Below, piece after piece: positions 41,241 through 50,823 of a stretch of 64,000 nt of DNA (position 1 is its first letter; each line of letters starts with the position of its first letter). The position numbers and the translations under genes are program-made. This DNA is from Merdimonas faecis. Its GTDB lineage: Bacteria; Bacillota; Clostridia; Lachnospirales; Lachnospiraceae. The notes under the pieces were generated by a model. That model saw only the letters and a program-made list of their open reading frames with translations. It was not told the origin of the DNA and ran no database searches. Location: contig NZ_MIEH01000007.1 of NCBI RefSeq assembly GCF_001754075.1, positions 1-64,000 on the forward strand, in the 5' to 3' direction.

Positions 41241-42092
41241 TTAGTCATGGATTTTATAATTATTCAGCAGCATCTCTGCCACTCCCGGCGCCTCCGGATC
41301 GTGGTGCCCCTTTCCTGTATCCAGCGTCCGCAGACTGTCCATTTCGCCGTCTGACAGCTCGAAATCAAAGATATCAATATTTCCTGCAATCCTTTGTGGA
41401 TTCGTGGATTTCGGCAGAACGATCAATCCGTCCTGTACCTCAAACCTGAGAATAATCTGCCCCGGATTCTTTCCGTATTTGTCCGCCAGTTTTACAATAT
41501 CCGGATGGCTAAGAAGTGTCTCATCCCCATGTCCCAACGGCTGATAGGCCTCAATCTTTACATCATTCTCAGCAAGAAGCGCACGCAGCTCTTTCTGCTG
41601 GAAGAAGGGATTGCACTCCACCTGGTTTACAGCAGGCATCGTCGCAAATTGCGGCACAAATTCCTTCCAGATCTTCGGTGTCATGTTGCTGACGCCAATG
41701 GATCTTATCTTTCCTTCCGCCTTTGCTTCCTCCAGGGCTTTCCATGCTCCGGCCACATCCCCGTAGGGCTGGTGCAGCAGATACAGGTCTACATAGTCAA
41801 GCCCCAGTTTTTCCAGAGATGTTTCAAGACCTTTCTTTGCTGCTTCATATCCATAATCCTGGAGCCAGAGTTTGCTTGTGATAAAAATCTCTTCTCTGGG
41901 AATCCCGCTGTCCTTTACCGCTTTTCCCACCTCAGCTTCGTTAAAGTATGCGGCCGCTGTATCAATATGACGGTATCCTGCCTTTAACGCCCGGGTTACC
42001 GCTTCATATGTTGCTCCATCATTTGGGATAAGGAATACGCCAAATCCCACTGCTGGTATTTTATTTCCATCATTTAAAGTTACCATTTCCAT
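41241..42092 (-). CDS. Aldo/keto reductase
   Basis: A 283-residue NADPH-type aldo/keto reductase. The catalytic tetrad is visible: Asp and Tyr in YRHIDTAAAYFNEAEVG (about residues 42-58), Lys in ITSKLWLQD (about 78) and His in LLHQPYG (about 112). The NADPH-phosphate region VLPKSTNPQRIAGN is near 230. AGGAGG precedes the ATG. It is a single gene. The physiological carbonyl substrate is not known; 2,5-diketogluconate reductase-type relatives are broad in specificity. Confidence 0.9.
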   Translation of the reverse strand: MEMVTLNDGNKIPAVGFGVFLIPNDGATYEAVTRALKAGYRHIDTAAAYFNEAEVGKAVKDSGIPREEIFITSKLWLQDYGYEAAKKGLETSLEKLGLDYVDLYLLHQPYGDVAGAWKALEEAKAEGKIRSIGVSNMTPKIWKEFVPQFATMPAVNQVECNPFFQQKELRALLAENDVKIEAYQPLGHGDETLLSHPDIVKLADKYGKNPGQIILRFEVQDGLIVLPKSTNPQRIAGNIDIFDFELSDGEMDSLRTLDTGKGHHDPEAPGVAEMLLNNYKIHD

Positions 42093-42230
42093 CGCACATA
42101 CCTCCTGAATCTTCCGTCTGTTTTCCCGGGAATCCTTTCGTCCTCCCTATCTATATTCTAATGTGCGAATCTGAAAAACTACAATGCCAATCAAACACTA
42201 AAGTATAACTTAAATGCATACTTTTACTTT

Positions 42231-43541
42231 TTATTGCCGGAATCCCTCTTCCAGTGCCGCAATCAGATCCTCCGCCTTCTCAATGCCGATAGACAGCCGG
42301 ATCGTGTTGGGTCTGATTCCCTGCTCCGCCAGCTCTTCCTCCGTACACTGGCTGTGGGTAGTGGTAGCCGGATGGATCACCAGGGATTTTACGTCTGCCA
42401 CATTGGCCAGCAGGGAGAAGATCGGCAGATTGTCGATAAAGGCCCTCGCCTCTCTTTCTCCTCCCTTGATCTCAAAGGTAAAGATGGAGCCTCCGCCCTT
42501 GGGAAAATACTTTTTGTAGAGTGTATGCGTTGGTTCGCCTTTAAGGGACGGATGATGCACAGCTTCTACTTTTGGATGCCCGGACAGGTACTCTACGATC
42601 TTCTGTGCATTTTCCACATGCCGCTCTACCCGGAGAGACAGTGTTTCCAGCCCCTGGAGTAACAAAAAGGCATGGAAGGGCGAGAGTGTGGCTCCCGTAT
42701 CCCTAAGGAGTACCGCCCGGACATAAGCCGCAAATGGCGCTTCCGGCGCCGCCTCTGTAAAAGTGATCCCATGATAGCTGGGATTTGCTTCGGAAATCCA
42801 GGGATATTTCCCAGACGCTTTCCAGTCAAACCGTCCGCCATCGACCAGCACTCCTCCAAGGGCCGTCCCATGCCCGCCGATAAATTTCGTCGCCGAGTGT
42901 ACCACAATATCCGCTCCGTACTCGATGGGCCGCACCAGGTAAGGCGTCGCAAATGTGGAATCCACCACCAGAGGGATCTGATGACTGTGTGCGATCTTTG
43001 AAAGTGTCTCCAGATCCGCCACATTGGAATGCGGATTTCCCAGAGTCTCGGTAAAAACCGCCTTTGTATTTTCCTGTATGGCGCCCTCAAACGCCCCTTC
43101 CTCCTCCGGATCCACAAAGGTGGCTGTGATACCCGCTGTCAGCGGAAGCGTGTGGGCCAGCAGATGATAGGTTCCTCCATAAATATTCCTGGATGCCACG
43201 ATGTGCTCTCCGGCTTTCGCAAGCGCCTGGATCGCATAAGAAACGGCCGCCGCTCCTGAACTTACTGCCAGCGCTGCCGCTCCGCCCTCCAGCGCTGCCA
43301 TTCTCCTTTCAAGCACCTCCCCGGTAGGATTGGTCAATCTTCCATATATATTTCCCTCGTCCCTCAGGGCAAATCGGTCTGCCGCATGCCGGCAGTCTTC
43401 AAATACAAACGACGTGGATGCATAGATCGGGACAGCCCTGGCTCCGGTTGCCAGATCCGGATTTTCCTGCCCGATATGTACCTGCTTCGTCTCAAATCCC
43501 CAGTTTGCCGAATTTTTAATGTCACTTCTGCTCGTTGTCAT
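42231..43541 (-). CDS. metY: O-acetylhomoserine sulfhydrylase
   Basis: A 436-residue PLP enzyme of the Cys/Met metabolism family, length and motifs as in O-acetylhomoserine aminocarboxypropyltransferase. [20 protein letters not shown] starts the fold, [20 protein letters not shown] (about 72) and [18 protein letters not shown] (PLP Lys near 215) follow. It makes homocysteine from O-acetylhomoserine and sulfide. AAGGAGG precedes the ATG. No SAM or T-box type leader is seen in the short upstream gap. Cystathionine gamma-synthase is shorter (about 380 residues) and less likely. Confidence 0.9.
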   Translation of the reverse strand: MTTSRSDIKNSANWGFETKQVHIGQENPDLATGARAVPIYASTSFVFEDCRHAADRFALRDEGNIYGRLTNPTGEVLERRMAALEGGAAALAVSSGAAAVSYAIQALAKAGEHIVASRNIYGGTYHLLAHTLPLTAGITATFVDPEEEGAFEGAIQENTKAVFTETLGNPHSNVADLETLSKIAHSHQIPLVVDSTFATPYLVRPIEYGADIVVHSATKFIGGHGTALGGVLVDGGRFDWKASGKYPWISEANPSYHGITFTEAAPEAPFAAYVRAVLLRDTGATLSPFHAFLLLQGLETLSLRVERHVENAQKIVEYLSGHPKVEAVHHPSLKGEPTHTLYKKYFPKGGGSIFTFEIKGGEREARAFIDNLPIFSLLANVADVKSLVIHPATTTHSQCTEEELAEQGIRPNTIRLSIGIEKAEDLIAALEEGFRQ

Positions 43542-43602
43542 GATATCGTCCTCCTTTTCCGATATCCTACCACGACGGTCTCGTTCCCGCTAATACGTAA
43601 AA

Positions 43603-43643
43603 GAAATAGCCGGCTATAGGCTGAAGCTATAACCGGCCATTTC
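43603..43643 (-). terminator. Terminator of P-type ATPase operon
   Basis: A stem of about 17 bases with two mismatches (GAAATGGCCGGTTATAG with CTATAGCCGGCTATTTC on the minus strand) is followed by TTTTACG, 24 bases after the stop. Confidence 0.7.
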
Positions 43644-43666
43644 TCCAATTGAGATTTTTCATTATC

Positions 43667-45553
43667 TTATAAATTTTTTACAAACAGCGCCCGGATCGCA
43701 TTGAGCACCGCAATGATCATAACACCCACATCGGCAAAGATAGCCAGCCACATGTTGGCGATCCCCAGTGCGCCAAGCAGCAGGCAGATCAGCTTCACAC
43801 CGATGGCAAACACAATATTCTGATATACGATCCGCAGACATTTCCTGGATATTTTAATCGCTTTGGAAATCTTCATGGGATCATCATCCATCAATACCAC
43901 GTCCGCAGCCTCGATAGCTGCATCTGATCCCATGGCCCCCATAGCAATCCCGATATCGGCTCTCCCTAACACCGGTGCGTCATTGATGCCATCGCCCACA
44001 AACGCCAGCTTTTCTTTCTCTGGTTTCGATGCAAGCAAAGCCTCTACCTTCTCTACCTTATCTGCCGGAAGAAGCTCGCTGTACACTGCGTCCAGCCCAA
44101 GCTCTCCTGCTACCTGTTCTGCGACTCTGCGGATATCTCCCGTCAGCATAACTGTCTTTTGTACGCCCGCTGTCTTTAATTCCCGGACCGCCTCCTTTGA
44201 ATGAGGTTTTAAAACATCTGAGATCACAATATGGCCGGCATACGTCCCGTCAACCGCAACGTGTATAATAGTGCCTACCAGATGGCATCCGATATATTCA
44301 ATCCCCAGACGCTCCATCAATTTATCATTTCCCGCGGCCACCTCATGGCCGTCCACCTTTGCCAGCACACCGTTTCCGCTGATCTCCCTGATATCTGTTA
44401 CGCGGGAGCGGTCAATCTCTTTTCCATAGGCTTTCTGAATACTTCTGCTGATCGGATGTGAGGAAGCACTTTCCGCCAGCGCCGCATACTCGATCAGCTT
44501 CTCGTCTTCCATCTCATTATGGTGAATTCCATTGACTTCAAACACTCCCCGGGTCAATGTTCCCGTCTTGTCAAATACAACAATTTTTGTCTGAGACAAT
44601 GTTTCCAGATAGTTAGACCCTTTTACCAGGACTCCTGCGTTGCTGGCTCCTCCGATCCCCGCGAAAAAGCTGAGCGGAATACTGATAACAAGCGCACATG
44701 GACAGCTGATAACCAGGAAGGTAAGCGCCCGGTAGATCCAGATATCCCAGTCCGCCGCAAGCCCCATCCCAATCATTCTGACCAGAGGAGGAAGAAATGC
44801 AAGGGCCAGTGCCGCATAACAAACCGCCGGTGTATAGATCCTTGCAAATCTGGATATAAATTCTTCAGATCTGGACTTTCTTGAACTGGCATTTTCTACC
44901 AGATCCAGGATTCTGGAAACCGTCGATTCCCCAAACTCTTTCGTAGTCTTTACCTTCAAAAGCCCTGTCATATTAATACATCCGCTGATAATCTCATCCC
45001 CTGCAGCAGCCTCTCTCGGGATGCTTTCTCCTGTCAGCGCACTGGTGTTCAATGTGGAGGATCCCTCCAGGATCACGCCGTCGATCGGAACCTTCTCTCC
45101 CGGCTGCACCACGATCACGCTTCCAATTTCCACCTCGTCCGGATCCACCTTCTCAAGCTTTCCGTCCTGCTCCACATTGGCATAGTCCGGCCGTATATCC
45201 ATCAGTTCACTGATATTTCGTCGGCTCTTACCCACCGCGTAACTCTGAAACAGCTCCCCGATCTGATAAAACAGCATAACGGCAATCGCTTCTGTATAGT
45301 CTCCGCTCTGTTCATAAAGTGCGATAGCAATGGCTCCGACCGTGGCAACCGCCATCAAAAAATTCTCATCAAACATCTGGCGGTTTTTTATCCCTTTGAA
45401 AGCCTTCAGCAAAATGTCATACCCGATGATCAGATACGGCACCAGATACAGGACAAATCTTGCAATCCCCGTGACCGGCGCAAAACTCAGCGCAATCAGC
45501 AGGGCCGCCGAGATCAGGATCCGGATCAGCATCTTTTTCTGCTTCTTATTCAT
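43667..45553 (-). CDS. Zn/Cd/Pb-type P1B ATPase
   Basis: A 628-residue heavy-metal efflux ATPase. The phosphorylation site is FDKTGTLTRG (about residue 340), the metal site in TM6 is SCPCALVIS (about 293), and the hinge is VGDGINDAPVLG (about 525). The last helices carry Lys (AIGVKLICLL) and Asp (IFADVGVMII), the pattern of the P1B-2 class that moves Zn, Cd or Pb. It lacks an N-terminal metal-binding domain; a free HMA protein is encoded just upstream in the same operon. AAGGAG precedes the start. Regulation is probably by the divergent ArsR protein. Confidence 0.92.
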   Translation of the reverse strand: MNKKQKKMLIRILISAALLIALSFAPVTGIARFVLYLVPYLIIGYDILLKAFKGIKNRQMFDENFLMAVATVGAIAIALYEQSGDYTEAIAVMLFYQIGELFQSYAVGKSRRNISELMDIRPDYANVEQDGKLEKVDPDEVEIGSVIVVQPGEKVPIDGVILEGSSTLNTSALTGESIPREAAAGDEIISGCINMTGLLKVKTTKEFGESTVSRILDLVENASSRKSRSEEFISRFARIYTPAVCYAALALAFLPPLVRMIGMGLAADWDIWIYRALTFLVISCPCALVISIPLSFFAGIGGASNAGVLVKGSNYLETLSQTKIVVFDKTGTLTRGVFEVNGIHHNEMEDEKLIEYAALAESASSHPISRSIQKAYGKEIDRSRVTDIREISGNGVLAKVDGHEVAAGNDKLMERLGIEYIGCHLVGTIIHVAVDGTYAGHIVISDVLKPHSKEAVRELKTAGVQKTVMLTGDIRRVAEQVAGELGLDAVYSELLPADKVEKVEALLASKPEKEKLAFVGDGINDAPVLGRADIGIAMGAMGSDAAIEAADVVLMDDDPMKISKAIKISRKCLRIVYQNIVFAIGVKLICLLLGALGIANMWLAIFADVGVMIIAVLNAIRALFVKNL

Positions 45554-45578
45554 AGCACTACTCCTTGCTTTAAGCGGA

Positions 45579-45797
45579 TTATAAGAAAATCTCGCAGTCG
45601 TCTTCTACCTTCCTGCAGTTTTTCAGCACATCCTTCATGACCGTTTTTGGCTCATAGCCTTCCTCAAACTCCACGATCATCTTCAGCATCATGAAATTAA
45701 CAGTTGCATGTTTCACCCCTGCGGTATTATTTGCCGCTTCTTCCATTTTGTTTGCACAGTTTGCACAGTCAACGTCGATTTTATACGTCTTCTTCAT
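45579..45797 (-). CDS. Free HMA metal-binding protein
   Basis: A 72-residue heavy-metal-associated domain with the CxxC site in VDCANCANKM (residues 9-18). The usual Met of the GMTCxxC loop is replaced by Val-Asp, typical of the HMA domains of Zn/Cd pumps. It probably passes metal to the ATPase encoded 25 bases downstream, standing in for the domain that pump lacks. An acidic, Cys-containing tail (VEDDCEIFL) may add a metal ligand. Confidence 0.87.
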   Translation of the reverse strand: MKKTYKIDVDCANCANKMEEAANNTAGVKHATVNFMMLKMIVEFEEGYEPKTVMKDVLKNCRKVEDDCEIFL

Positions 45798-45829
45798 TTT
45801 CCCGCTTCCTTTCCCTTCATTCTCATCTC

Positions 45830-45891
45830 AAACAATTAATCATTTGTTTAATCGTTGGTTTTATTATATGCACAGTATCAGGATATGTCAA
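45830..45891 (-). promoter_or_regulatory. Strong promoter and ArsR operator of metal efflux operon
   Basis: On the minus strand TTGACA (45886-45891) and TATAAT (45863-45868), both perfect consensus, are 17 bases apart. A 20-base site with ends AAACAA and TTGTTT (45830-45849) lies downstream of the -10 box, a likely repressor site. Confidence 0.8.
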
Positions 45892-46015
45892 TCCCTTAGC
45901 CTAATCTTTTTTACTTTTTTATTGCGCCGTCCCGGAACCTATAATAGAATAACTTATAAGATGCCAGAGGCAAAGCCTGCAGTCTGGCATTACATCAGCG
46001 GAAGGAGATTCTACC

Positions 46016-46378
46016 ATGACAGACTACAGACTGCCCCACGACCACGGACAGAATATCGAACAGAATCTGGCACAGCTGCCCAGTATTGATGATTTTCAGA
46101 CAGTAGCAGATATTTTCAAACAGATGGGCGATGGGAGCCGTGTACGTATCTTCTGGCTTTTATGCCACTGCGAAGAATGTGTGATCAATATTTCCTCCAT
46201 GGTAGACATGAGCAGTCCCGCCGTCTCTCACCATCTCAGACAATTAAAAACCAGCGGCCTTATTACCAGCCGCCGGGAAGGGAAAGAAGTATATTATAAA
46301 GCCGCCAAAACTCCTCAGGCACAGCTTTTGCACCACGTTATCGAACAGATGATGGAGATTGCCTGCCCGTCTTCATAA
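46016..46378 (+). CDS. ArsR/SmtB-family metal-sensing repressor
   Basis: A 120-residue winged-helix repressor. The DNA-binding helices are VDMSSPAVSHHLRQLKTSGL (about residues 64-83), and the preceding helix holds LLCHCEECV, a Cys-rich motif like the alpha-3 metal site of CadC-type sensors. The N-terminus has His residues (LPHDHGQN), and the C-terminal helix has LLHHVIEQMMEIAC, possibly a second site. It is divergent from the P-type ATPase operon and should release its operator when Zn, Cd or Pb rises. GAAGGAG precedes the ATG. Confidence 0.9.
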   Translation: MTDYRLPHDHGQNIEQNLAQLPSIDDFQTVADIFKQMGDGSRVRIFWLLCHCEECVINISSMVDMSSPAVSHHLRQLKTSGLITSRREGKEVYYKAAKTPQAQLLHHVIEQMMEIACPSS

Positions 46379-46385
46379 ATGAATA

Positions 46386-47336
46386 TTAGATGCGGCCTAC
46401 GCCGTCCATGGCCACGCAAATCTCCATGATGATAAATAAAATCATCCATACAGCGGTAAACGCATAGGCCCAGTATCTCTTTTCCGGCCGGTTTTCCTGC
46501 CACCAGCCGCGGATTTCATTTCTTTTCCGGAACAGGATTACACATGCCGCTGCAAAAAACGCCAGCGCAATCCCGTACTCTACAGCCGACCTGGCTGTCT
46601 CCGGCAGCTGCTTTGTTACTCTCCCCAGAAGATCGCTGAATACCATGTTATTGATTACATGGATCAGGGCAGACCATTTCAGAGAATATTCCACCGCAAC
46701 ATAGCCAAATACCAGCCCTGCCCCGAACGCAAACAGCCCCTGCAGGAAATTTCCGTGCATCACGCCAAACAGTACTGCCGACAAAACAATCGCAAATCCT
46801 TTGCCATAGGGGAGCAGCCTGTCCATGATAAATCCCCGGAAGACCACTTCTTCTGCCACAGGCCCTACCAGTGCGGTATAAAGAAATAACGGCAGCGTCC
46901 CGCTGATGGCCGTAGCGTTCTGTGCTGCTTCCGCCAACGTGTATCCCAGGGGATTTAATGCTGCTTCCGCCAGTGCTGCTGCCGCCATAAAGATTACCTG
47001 ACAGGACATAAACACACAGAAAATACGCAGAAATGCAGGCAGCTTCATCTCTTTTCTCTCCTGCCACATCCTTTTAAGACTTCCTCTTTTGCGATACCGA
47101 AAAAACAGGAACAAAAGCCCTGCCGCAGTTCCCGCAATACTCAGGATTCCCGCATGCGCTCTTACACTCTTGCCCAATTCCGCAACCACTGTCCCGGTCT
47201 CACCGCCTCCTGCCCTGGATAACATCATCACACTCCTTACGATTGCAAATGTAAATGTTACCCCTGCCAACAGCACATAATAAACCAGAACATCTCTTGA
47301 TATCTGATTCACCAGCTTTTTTATTTCTTTCTTCAT
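46386..47336 (-). CDS. CPBP-family intramembrane metalloprotease
   Basis: A 316-residue membrane protein of the CAAX protease/bacteriocin-processing family. The three motifs are EEVVFRGFIMDRL (about residue 160), FGVMHGNFLQG (about 190) and LIHVINNMV near 225, which supply the Glu and His metal ligands. About eight hydrophobic segments are seen. AAAGGAG precedes the ATG. It lies just downstream of a GHKL kinase and LytTR regulator pair, a neighbourhood that in other Firmicutes often relates to peptide signalling or bacteriocin immunity, but no peptide gene was found. Confidence 0.87.
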   Translation of the reverse strand: MKKEIKKLVNQISRDVLVYYVLLAGVTFTFAIVRSVMMLSRAGGGETGTVVAELGKSVRAHAGILSIAGTAAGLLFLFFRYRKRGSLKRMWQERKEMKLPAFLRIFCVFMSCQVIFMAAAALAEAALNPLGYTLAEAAQNATAISGTLPLFLYTALVGPVAEEVVFRGFIMDRLLPYGKGFAIVLSAVLFGVMHGNFLQGLFAFGAGLVFGYVAVEYSLKWSALIHVINNMVFSDLLGRVTKQLPETARSAVEYGIALAFFAAACVILFRKRNEIRGWWQENRPEKRYWAYAFTAVWMILFIIMEICVAMDGVGRI

Positions 47337-47405
47337 TCCGTCTCTCCTTTTGCCTTAACTTTTCAAATCCTTTTCTTTTCGCTTTCTACTATAAGGCAAA
47401 AAAGA

Positions 47406-47442
47406 ACAGAGCACCCGTTTTTCGTTGCAAACGGTGCTCTGT
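47406..47442 (-). terminator. Terminator of the two-component operon
   Basis: ACAGAGCACC pairs with GGTGCTCTGT around a short inner stem and is followed by TTCTTTTTTGCC on the minus strand, 26 bases after the kinase stop. Confidence 0.78.
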
Positions 47443-47467
47443 ATGTTGTAAACGGCACACGGAGAGC

Positions 47468-48811
47468 TCAGGCTTCCCGCTCCTTCTCCGGCAAAAGCAG
47501 TAAAATCTCTGTACTGTACACTCTTGTGCCTTTTGCAGTTTCAATCCCGCACTGCACACTTCCCTGATACTTTTTTGCCGCATAGGTCATATTCAGGATC
47601 CCAAATCCGTGATTTTCCGGATCTTCTTTTCTGGTACTGCCAGGAGACACAACTTCTTTCTCCTCCGTGGGATTCCGGAATGTGATAAACAGCATCCGCC
47701 CCTGCTGCCTGATCCGGATATCAATCCATTTTTCCTCCAGATCTTTCACTGCTTCTAATGCATTATCCAGCGCATTGGCAAAAATCGTACACAGATCTGT
47801 CGCTTTTATCGTAATCTCCTCGGGAAGTCTTCCTTCCAGGCTGATCCTGACGCCGCCCGCCCTTGCAAGCACTTCCTTTTCATTAATAATTGCATCCGCA
47901 ATCTCATTTCCGCTGTATATTGTCTGCTCTGTTTCACGCAAGGCCCCCGAAAGCTCCCCCAGATACTCTTTAATCCGCTCCGTTTTTCCGTTTTCCGCCA
48001 GTTCCTTCAGGCAGAGCAGATGATTCTTCATGTCATGGCGCATTTTACGCACCCTGGTCTCCCTTTCCTGGTATGCCCGGAAATGCCGGAGCTCAGCCTG
48101 CAGATAATGCTCTCCTATCGTAGTCATATACTGGTAATAGTCTTTCTGATTCCCCTGCCATACCAAAATGACCACAGACATTTCCAAAAACACCGACGCG
48201 AGGCTTCCAAATCCAGTAATCACTCTGGCCGCAGTGCCGGATATGCCCGTCTGTGTGACCGCCATCAGCATCGCTCCTATCACAAACAAAAACACCCCCG
48301 CCGCATGCAGAAAGTTTCTCTCCCACTTCCCCAGCCTCCGATAAGGCTCATCCAGCCGGAGCAGGTGCACGGTCTCGTCTCGTTTCCAGTAAATGATCAA
48401 AACAGCGATCCAGAACAGCGCGTCCACTGCATACAGCCAGCCGCCTTCTGACGGATATTTCCCCGTCAGCGTATATGGGACCGCATAAAATACGGATACG
48501 ATCCCCATCAGGAACCCAAGCACAGGAACCGTCAGGAATATTCCCCGGATTCTTTTTTCCCTTCTTACGATCACCATGTAAACAGCAAAAAAGCAAACAG
48601 GGAAAGCCGAAAAGATATCCTTGCTCATTCCCGGACATATCTGCACAAACAGCGTTGGCACAAGAAACGCTACTGCAAACAGGATCTTGTTCCTTCTTCC
48701 CGACATTCCCGGCTCCAGGTAAACTACTCTGCTGATACACACAAGCGCCAGCAGGATCTCCGCTGCAGATATACAGTTATAGATGACCATCCCCCATTTT
48801 GCTCCCATCAT
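47468..48811 (-). CDS. GHKL-type sensor histidine kinase (AgrC-like)
   Basis: A 447-residue membrane kinase. About six hydrophobic segments fill residues 5-225. The H-box is RHDMKNHLLCLKEL (about 255), the N-box is IFANALDNALEAV (about 342), and the G-box is HGFGILNMTYAAKKY (about 405). These are features of the HPK10/AgrC group, which senses peptides. Its start overlaps the response regulator stop by four bases. The signal is unknown. Confidence 0.88.
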   Translation of the reverse strand: MMGAKWGMVIYNCISAAEILLALVCISRVVYLEPGMSGRRNKILFAVAFLVPTLFVQICPGMSKDIFSAFPVCFFAVYMVIVRREKRIRGIFLTVPVLGFLMGIVSVFYAVPYTLTGKYPSEGGWLYAVDALFWIAVLIIYWKRDETVHLLRLDEPYRRLGKWERNFLHAAGVFLFVIGAMLMAVTQTGISGTAARVITGFGSLASVFLEMSVVILVWQGNQKDYYQYMTTIGEHYLQAELRHFRAYQERETRVRKMRHDMKNHLLCLKELAENGKTERIKEYLGELSGALRETEQTIYSGNEIADAIINEKEVLARAGGVRISLEGRLPEEITIKATDLCTIFANALDNALEAVKDLEEKWIDIRIRQQGRMLFITFRNPTEEKEVVSPGSTRKEDPENHGFGILNMTYAAKKYQGSVQCGIETAKGTRVYSTEILLLLPEKEREA

Positions 48812-49518
48812 TGATCTCCCTCTTTCAGATATCGGATCACCGCCCCCTGAAACGCCGCTCTTTTCCCTCTCCCCACAGGGATCTTGCTTCCGTCTGCCAA
48901 AGCGACCTCTTTCCCGTCAAAAGACTGTATCTTTTCCAGATTTACAATGTAACTTCTGTGCACTTGAAAAAAAGCTGTTTCTGGTAACTCTGCAAGCTGT
49001 TCCTTTAATTTTTTCCGAACCAGAAAACGACCTTTTTCCGTCTGTATATCCAGATATACATTTTCACTTTTAAAATATAAAATTTCATTTAGCGGAAGAT
49101 AGAATTCTCTTCCGCTCTGGCTAACCAGCAGACGCCCCCTGTCCCTTTTCTCATTTTCCACTGCCTCCAGCGCACGATGCAGCTTATCTTTTTCCAGAGG
49201 TTTCGTGAGAAAACGAAAGGCTCCAACCTCATATCCTTCCGGCGCATATTCACGATGACTGGTCAGAAGGATCACCGGCGCCTGACATCCTGCGTCCCGC
49301 AATGCTTTTGCCGTCTCAAATCCGTTCATCCCCGGCATTTCTACATCCAGAAAAATGCAGGTGTAAGAAAACGGCTCTTTTTTTACCGCCTCCTCAAGCT
49401 CCTTTCCGTCAGAAAACGCCCGCACCTCCAGATCCAGGCTGCGGTAATACGCCTCCAGCTCTTTTTGCATGATTTCCAGAAAAACCGGCTCATCATCACA
49501 GATCCCGATTCTCATCAT
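48808..49518 (-). CDS. LytTR-family response regulator (AgrA-like)
   Basis: A 236-residue regulator with a receiver domain (about 1-120; phospho-Asp58 in CIFLDVEMPGMNGFE, Lys in LTKPLEKDKL) and a LytTR DNA-binding domain (about 135-232; FYLPLNEILYFKSENVYLDI). It is first in an operon with its kinase. Two adjacent ATG codons follow a GAGGGGG site. Targets are not known; the CPBP protease gene downstream is one candidate. Confidence 0.9.
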   Translation of the reverse strand: MMRIGICDDEPVFLEIMQKELEAYYRSLDLEVRAFSDGKELEEAVKKEPFSYTCIFLDVEMPGMNGFETAKALRDAGCQAPVILLTSHREYAPEGYEVGAFRFLTKPLEKDKLHRALEAVENEKRDRGRLLVSQSGREFYLPLNEILYFKSENVYLDIQTEKGRFLVRKKLKEQLAELPETAFFQVHRSYIVNLEKIQSFDGKEVALADGSKIPVGRGKRAAFQGAVIRYLKEGDQ

Positions 49519-49585
49519 TATCCCCCTCTTACGTTTTTTACCATTCTAGCATAAATGTTCTTCTGGCGAAACTGATATTACTGCA

Positions 49586-49620
49586 AAACGGCGGCACGGG
49601 TTTCTTCCGTGCCGCCGTTT
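49586..49620 (-). terminator. Terminator of NlpC/P60 gene
   Basis: A perfect 14-base stem, AAACGGCGGCACGG with its complement, is followed by TTTTGC on the minus strand, 22 bases after the stop. Confidence 0.75.
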
Positions 49621-49641
49621 CCCATATACTTATATTCAATT

Positions 49642-50727
49642 TTACCAGCATCGCCGATACCATGGAGATCCGTATACACTTGCGATCTTCACCACATCTC
49701 CAGTATGAGGCGCGTGAATCATCTGCCCGTTTCCAATATAAATTCCAATATGGCTTCCGTAGCATACCAGATCGCCAGGCTGCGGGTCACTGACCGCTAT
49801 GCCGCAGCCTCCCTGCGCCTGGGATGTCCTTGGCAAAGAGATTCCCGCTACTGCATGGCAGTATTGTACCAGCCCTGAACAGTCAAAGCCTACACCCGCC
49901 GTTGTCCCTCCATAAACATAGGGTACGCCCAGCTGGCTGTATGCCGCATTTACAATGGTCTGTGCCACAGACGTATTTCCGCTGGAACTTCCTGTAGATC
50001 CGCTGTTTGATGTACTGCCGGAGCCTCCGGAACTGCTGCCGCCATCCGTAGTACCTCCGGAACTTTCTTCCGAAGCAGTGTCTGTATTATCAGCCTCTCT
50101 GGCTATCGCCTCCTGTGCCGCCGCTTCTGCAGCTGCCTGGATCTGTTCATCATAGTCTGCAATCTGGGCCTTTGTCTCCTCCAGCTGCGCATTTAACTGG
50201 GTTTCCTGCTCCTCATAGTCTGCCTGCTGGCTTTCCAGGCTTGCCTGTTCTGTTTCCAGCGTGTCCTTTAATTCCTGGATCTCATTCTGCGTCTTCTTTA
50301 ATTCCTCCAGCTGCTGCCTGTCATAAGAGTGCACATTGCTTACATATTCTGCCTTATTCAGAAAATCCGAGAAATCCTTCGCCTCTAAAAAGACTTCCCA
50401 AAGATCCGATTCCCCATTTTCATACATATACTTGATCCGGACTTTCATGTCTGCATACTGCTGTTCTGCTTTTGCCTGTGCTTCTTCCAGATCCGACTGT
50501 GTCTGCGTGATCTTCTCTCCTGTCTCGATCAGCTTTTCCTCCATCTTTCCGACTTTGTCCAAAAGCTCGGTCAGCTGTGCCTGCAGATCTTCCGCTTCAC
50601 TTTCCGCCGCGGATTTCTGCTCTTCCAGGCTATCCTGTGAAGGCGCCGCCGTTACAGAGGTCACGACCAGGCAGGAAACCATTACCGCTGTGGACAGAAC
50701 ACCTGGCAGCCGTCTGATGATTCTCAT
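49642..50727 (-). CDS. NlpC/P60 endopeptidase with PcsB-type coiled coil
   Basis: A 361-residue exported hydrolase. It has a signal peptide (about 1-28), a long coiled coil (about 32-215), a Ser/Gly/Thr linker (about 218-250) and a C-terminal NlpC/P60 domain (about 255-360). The catalytic Cys is in VGFDCSGLVQYCHAV, the His in VCYGSHIGIYIGNGQMIH and the third residue in MIHAPHTGDVV. It cuts peptidoglycan stem peptides. The ATG at 50727 with AAGGTGG upstream was chosen. The coiled coil is homologous to that of the 3D-domain protein at 21094. Confidence 0.92.
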   Translation of the reverse strand: MRIIRRLPGVLSTAVMVSCLVVTSVTAAPSQDSLEEQKSAAESEAEDLQAQLTELLDKVGKMEEKLIETGEKITQTQSDLEEAQAKAEQQYADMKVRIKYMYENGESDLWEVFLEAKDFSDFLNKAEYVSNVHSYDRQQLEELKKTQNEIQELKDTLETEQASLESQQADYEEQETQLNAQLEETKAQIADYDEQIQAAAEAAAQEAIAREADNTDTASEESSGGTTDGGSSSGGSGSTSNSGSTGSSSGNTSVAQTIVNAAYSQLGVPYVYGGTTAGVGFDCSGLVQYCHAVAGISLPRTSQAQGGCGIAVSDPQPGDLVCYGSHIGIYIGNGQMIHAPHTGDVVKIASVYGSPWYRRCW

Positions 50728-50823
50728 GTTCCACCTTCTTCCCTGACTTTTTTCCATTTGCTTGATAACTATAGCACAAGAAGACGGCGCCGGCAGACTT
50801 TTCACAATATCTACACAGAAAAT

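Noticed and set aside
43542-43602. SAM riboswitch or T-box upstream of metY
   Set aside because: Only about 60 bases separate metY from the neighbouring terminator, with no recognisable leader structure.
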